Shown: positions 60,903 to 64,000 of the stretch, piece after piece | How the letters are laid out: each line of letters starts with the position of its first letter | How positions within the stretch are numbered: the first letter of the stretch is position 1 | DNA from: JBKBKC01 sp046294265 | GTDB lineage: Bacteria; Pseudomonadota; Alphaproteobacteria; Rhodobacterales; Rhodobacteraceae | Direction: 5' to 3' | Assembly: GCA_046294265.1 (NCBI GenBank) | Contig: JBKBKC010000002.1 | Location: forward strand, 62,001-126,000 | Length of the DNA stretch: 64,000 bases | The notes under the pieces: model-generated | The model's input: the letters and a program-made list of their open reading frames with translations, nothing else | Database searches by the model: none | What the model was told of the DNA's origin: nothing | Made by a program: the position numbers and the translations under genes

Positions 60903-62207
60903 TCAGTTCTCGCGCAGCGCGCGGTTGAAGGGGGCGGCAAGCGGGGCCATCAGCCACGAAAGGGCGCTGCGCTCTCCCGTGGCCAGATAAGCCTCGACCG
61001 GCATCCCCGGCGTCAGCGTGACACCGCCAAGCCGCGCGATCTCGGTTTCGGGCAGGTGCAGCGCGATGCGGTAAAAGCTGCGCCCCGTCGCCGGGTCGGT
61101 CACCGCGCCCGGTGGAACGGCGGCCACCTCGGCCCGCAGCTTCGGGGTCGCGCGGGGGTCCAATGCGCCGATCATCACCTCTGCCGACTGGCCCTGCCAC
61201 ACCTGATCAATGGCGCGCGGATCGATCATCACCTCGATCTCGACCCCTCGTTCGATCGGCACGACCTGCGCCAGCACCGCCCCGGGTGCGATCACGGCCC
61301 CTGGCGCCACGACCGCGAGTTCGTGCACCACGCCCGCGACCGGCGCGCGCACCTGCGCGCGGGCCAGTTCGGCCTGCAGGCTGACGCCCTCCTGCACCAG
61401 TTCCGCGACCATTGCCGAGGCGTCGCGCAGCCCCTGCGCCACCTCTTCGACCCGCTCGCCTTCCTGCTGGCGCAGCACGAGCGCGGCTTCGCGTGCGGCC
61501 CCTGCAAGGCGGTCCCGCTCGGCGGCGAATCCGGCCAGACGCCCGGCAAGAGCCGCCTCCTGGCGCCGCAACTCGTCCAAGGGGGCCTGCCGGGCAAGCC
61601 CCTTGCCCATGAGGTCGGCCTGGGTCGCGATCTGGCCTGCGACCAGCGCGGCCTCGGTCCGCGCAGCATCCTCTTGCGCGGCGATGCCCGCGGTCTGCGC
61701 CGCGATCTGCGCCGTCGTCTCGGTCAAGCGGGTGCGGCCATCCAGTTTGCGGGCGGCGCGGGCCGACATTATCGCGCGCTGGCTTGTCATCGCCGCCTCA
61801 AGGTCGGGCAGGGAAAAGGGCAGGGCGGGCGCCCCGGGTGTCAGCATCGACTCTCCCTCCGCCTCGGCGGTAAACCGGGCACGGAGCGCCAGCGCCTCGG
61901 CAAGCCTGGCCCGCGTGATGTCAAGCCGCACTGCCGCGACCGTGGGATCAAGGCTCAGGATCACGTCGCCTGCCGCAACCCGGTCGCCGCTGGCCACCAG
62001 CACCGCCGCAACAAGGCCGCCGTCAAGGCTCTGGACCGGTTGGGCCTTGCCGCGGACGAGGACATGCCCACTGGCCACGACCGCGCCACCGATCATGGCG
62101 AAGCCGGCCCACCCTGCCAACACGCCGAAAAGAAGGACGAAGTACAGGGCACCCCGGCCGATGATGCGGCCGGTGTCGGTGCGGGGTGACGTGCAGGCCA
62201 TGCTCAT
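60903..62207 (-). CDS. HlyD family type I secretion adaptor
   Basis: The product is 434 residues. One membrane segment (LYFVLLFGVLAGWAGFAMIG, about 21-40) is followed by the lipoyl half-motif (GHVLVRGKAQPVQSLDGGLV), a long helical hairpin (about 110-280) and a beta-barrel domain. The C-terminal PxTGMPVEAYLATGERS-type end (VTLTPGMPVEAYLATGERSA) is standard. It links the inner-membrane ABC exporter to an outer-membrane channel. It overlaps the exporter gene by four bases. No TolC-like gene is in the window. A 217-bp gap separates it from the cargo gene. Confidence 0.94.
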   Translation of the reverse strand: MSMACTSPRTDTGRIIGRGALYFVLLFGVLAGWAGFAMIGGAVVASGHVLVRGKAQPVQSLDGGLVAAVLVASGDRVAAGDVILSLDPTVAAVRLDITRARLAEALALRARFTAEAEGESMLTPGAPALPFSLPDLEAAMTSQRAIMSARAARKLDGRTRLTETTAQIAAQTAGIAAQEDAARTEAALVAGQIATQADLMGKGLARQAPLDELRRQEAALAGRLAGFAAERDRLAGAAREAALVLRQQEGERVEEVAQGLRDASAMVAELVQEGVSLQAELARAQVRAPVAGVVHELAVVAPGAVIAPGAVLAQVVPIERGVEIEVMIDPRAIDQVWQGQSAEVMIGALDPRATPKLRAEVAAVPPGAVTDPATGRSFYRIALHLPETEIARLGGVTLTPGMPVEAYLATGERSALSWLMAPLAAPFNRALREN

Positions 62208-64000
62208 GATACGTCCTGCCTTTGGTCGGCGGGCGGGCTGGTGCGGATTATCCGGCCAAACGACTGCGCGCGCCTGCGCAATCCTGCGGAATTGCTGTCA
62301 TTTTGTGCCGTGGCCGCGACCTGTGCCGGGACTGCCGTTCCGCGTCGCGTGGTGTCGAGGAGGGTCAGCACCTCGTCGCGCGGCCCCGCTTGCACCACGC
62401 GACCCGCCTGCAGCACCATCAGCGTGCCGATCGCGGCCAGCGCACCCGCGCGATGTGCCATCACGATCACCGTCGCCCCCGCCGCCCGCCGCGCCAGAAG
62501 CGCGCGGGTCAGCGCCGCCTCGCCCGCCTGGTCAAGATGTGCATTCGGCTCATCCAGGACCAGGATCGCGGGGTCGCCATAAAGCGCCCGCGCCAGGCCG
62601 ATCCGCTGCACCTGCCCGCCGGACAGGGGCAGATCGGCGTGCCCAAGCTTGGTGTCGAACCCGTCGGGCATCGACAGAACCATCGCAAGGATGCCCGCCG
62701 CCTCGGCCGCCGCGATGACCGCCGCATCCGTCGCGTCCGGATCGAACCGGGCGATATTGTCGCGCACGGTTCCGGGCAACAGGTCGATCTGCTGGGGCAG
62801 ATAGCCGACATGGGCGCCCAGCCGGTCCGGGTCCCACTGATCCCGAGTCGCCCCGTCAAACCGGATTTCCCCCGCATCCGGGGCCAGCACGCCGACCAGC
62901 AACCGCGCCAGCGTGGATTTGCCGCTGGCCGAGGCGCCCACCACGCCGAGCCCCTCGCCCGGTGAGAGTGTGAACGCGACATTGTCGAGCAGCCGAATGC
63001 GGTCTGCGGGATGCGTGTCCTGACCTGCGCGGGCCGGGGCATAGCGCGTCAATCCCTCCACCACGACAGCGCCGGATGGGCGGGGCAGGCTGACACGCCG
63101 CGTTGGCATTTCGGACCGCGGCAACACATCCAGCCGGCGCCGCGCCTCGCTTGCCCGGGCCAGACTGCGCCATTGGCCGATCAGTTGATCCACCGGCATC
63201 AGGGCACGGCCCGCGAGGATGGAGGACGCGATGATCGCGCCCGCCGAAATCTCGCCCTGGATCACCAGCCAGGCCGCAGTGGTCAGCAACGCCGATTGAA
63301 GCAGCATCCGCAGGCTGCGCGCGGCGGCGGCGATCGTCACCGAAGGCTCCGACCCGCGCTGCGAGATGGCTTGGGCGACGTTGTGCATTCCCAGCCAATG
63401 CCGTGTGACAAAACCCACCATCCCCAGCGCGCCGAGGGTCGGCCCGGCGCGTTGCGCGAGCGCGCCGAAATCGCGCGCGCTTTCCTCATGTCCTGTCGCG
63501 GCGCGCAGCGGGCCATGGGTGACAGCCCAGTTGAGCCCTGCCAGCAGTGCCGCAATCGCGATGCCGCCCACGGTCAGCCAGCCAAGATGAGGGTGGATGA
63601 CAAAGAGCACCGCCAGAAACAGCACGACAAAGGGCAGATCGAACAGCGCAAGCATGACCGGGCCGGACAGGAACCCGCGCACCGTCTCGAGATCGCGCAG
63701 CGCCTGCCCCCCCTGGCGTCCCAGACCGGCGCGGAACGCGGCAGGCGCAAGGTTTGCATCGAGCCGAAATGCAAGCCGCGACAGAAGGCGCATACGCAAC
63801 CCGTCATAGAGCGCGAGGAAGATGTGCAGCACCACCACGATGGCGAAAAGCGCAAGCAGCGTCGGGATCGACCCCGACAGGAGCACCCGGTCGTAGACCT
63901 GCAGCATGTAGATCGACCCGGTGAGCATCAGCACGCTGATGACCGCCGAAAACCCTGCCGCTGCCAAAAGGCCGGGGCGGAGTGAGGCAAGGGATGACGG
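62204..64000 (-). CDS. type I secretion ABC exporter, PrtD-type (5' end outside the window)
   Basis: About 598 residues are visible and the frame is open to the window edge, so the N-terminus is missing. The membrane domain starts near the edge (LLAAAGFSAVISVLMLTGSI, YMLQVYDRVLLSGS). The nucleotide-binding domain has Walker A VVGASASGKSTLARL, the signature LPLSGGQVQRIGLARALYGD, Walker B AILVLDEPNAHLD and the H-loop VIVMAHR. It lacks a visible C39 peptidase domain, as in PrtD/AprD exporters. With the HlyD adaptor and the cargo gene it forms a dedicated secretion operon. Confidence 0.94.
   Translation of the reverse strand, partial: PSSLASLRPGLLAAAGFSAVISVLMLTGSIYMLQVYDRVLLSGSIPTLLALFAIVVVLHIFLALYDGLRMRLLSRLAFRLDANLAPAAFRAGLGRQGGQALRDLETVRGFLSGPVMLALFDLPFVVLFLAVLFVIHPHLGWLTVGGIAIAALLAGLNWAVTHGPLRAATGHEESARDFGALAQRAGPTLGALGMVGFVTRHWLGMHNVAQAISQRGSEPSVTIAAAARSLRMLLQSALLTTAAWLVIQGEISAGAIIASSILAGRALMPVDQLIGQWRSLARASEARRRLDVLPRSEMPTRRVSLPRPSGAVVVEGLTRYAPARAGQDTHPADRIRLLDNVAFTLSPGEGLGVVGASASGKSTLARLLVGVLAPDAGEIRFDGATRDQWDPDRLGAHVGYLPQQIDLLPGTVRDNIARFDPDATDAAVIAAAEAAGILAMVLSMPDGFDTKLGHADLPLSGGQVQRIGLARALYGDPAILVLDEPNAHLDQAGEAALTRALLARRAAGATVIVMAHRAGALAAIGTLMVLQAGRVVQAGPRDEVLTLLDTTRRGTAVPAQVAATAQNDSNSAGLRRRAQSFGRIIRTSPPADQRQDVS

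Overview
This is a high-GC chromosomal window that reads as an alphaproteobacterium of the order Rhodobacterales, near Rhodobacter, Gemmobacter or Tabrizicola. That placement is inferred from the rpmI-rplT-pheS-pheT order, the DUF1523 and EcsC proteins, a De Ley-Doudoroff-type galactose cluster and overall codon use; no rRNA or tRNA gene was found to anchor it.

Layout. 1-6.3 kb: ribosomal proteins L35 (tail) and L20, a decayed DUF1963-like gene, and the phenylalanyl-tRNA synthetase genes pheST. 6.4-13.5 kb: a tightly packed minus-strand operon (coiled-coil protein, unknown protein, AAA+ ATPase, unknown soluble protein, two small membrane proteins). A DUF559 nuclease gene flanked by two direct copies of a GC-rich palindromic repeat is inserted in it. 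13.6-25.4 kb: M20 hydrolase, panB-panC, cupin, L,D-transpeptidase, phytase-like esterase, creatinase, SDR, NlpC/P60 hydrolase and M17 aminopeptidase. 25.5-28.7 kb: an inorganic-carbon module (beta carbonic anhydrase, SbtA transporter, PII-like SbtB) with a DsrE-family protein between. 28.7-29.4 kb: a tandem array of very small basic protein genes in 179-bp units. 29.7-33.2 kb: asd and two overlapping MFS genes.

33.3-46.0 kb is one catabolic locus. An IclR regulator and an ABC ATPase read rightward. A divergent minus-strand operon carries the binding protein, two permeases, a YjbR/MmcQ protein, GH36 alpha-galactosidase, SDR dehydrogenase, 2-keto-3-deoxygalactonokinase, 2-keto-3-deoxy-6-phosphogalactonate aldolase, SMP-30 lactonase and GH42 beta-galactosidase. 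Together these import galactosides, cleave them and feed galactose into the De Ley-Doudoroff route; no galactonate dehydratase gene is seen here.

46-57.9 kb: pncB-pncA (NAD salvage), trhO (tRNA modification), a flavoprotein, an alpha/beta hydrolase, MBL-fold and GlcD-like proteins, EcsC, GNAT, a pyridoxamine-oxidase-like protein and two tiny membrane proteins. 57.9-64.0 kb: a type I secretion operon (ABC exporter cut by the window edge, HlyD adaptor) with its probable cargo, a beta-helix/PKD/tandem jelly-roll-like protein without RTX repeats.

The strongest leads for undescribed biology are the AAA+ membrane operon, the DUF559-plus-palindrome module inside it, the tandem small-protein array, and a dispersed intergenic GGATATTT element seen eight times.
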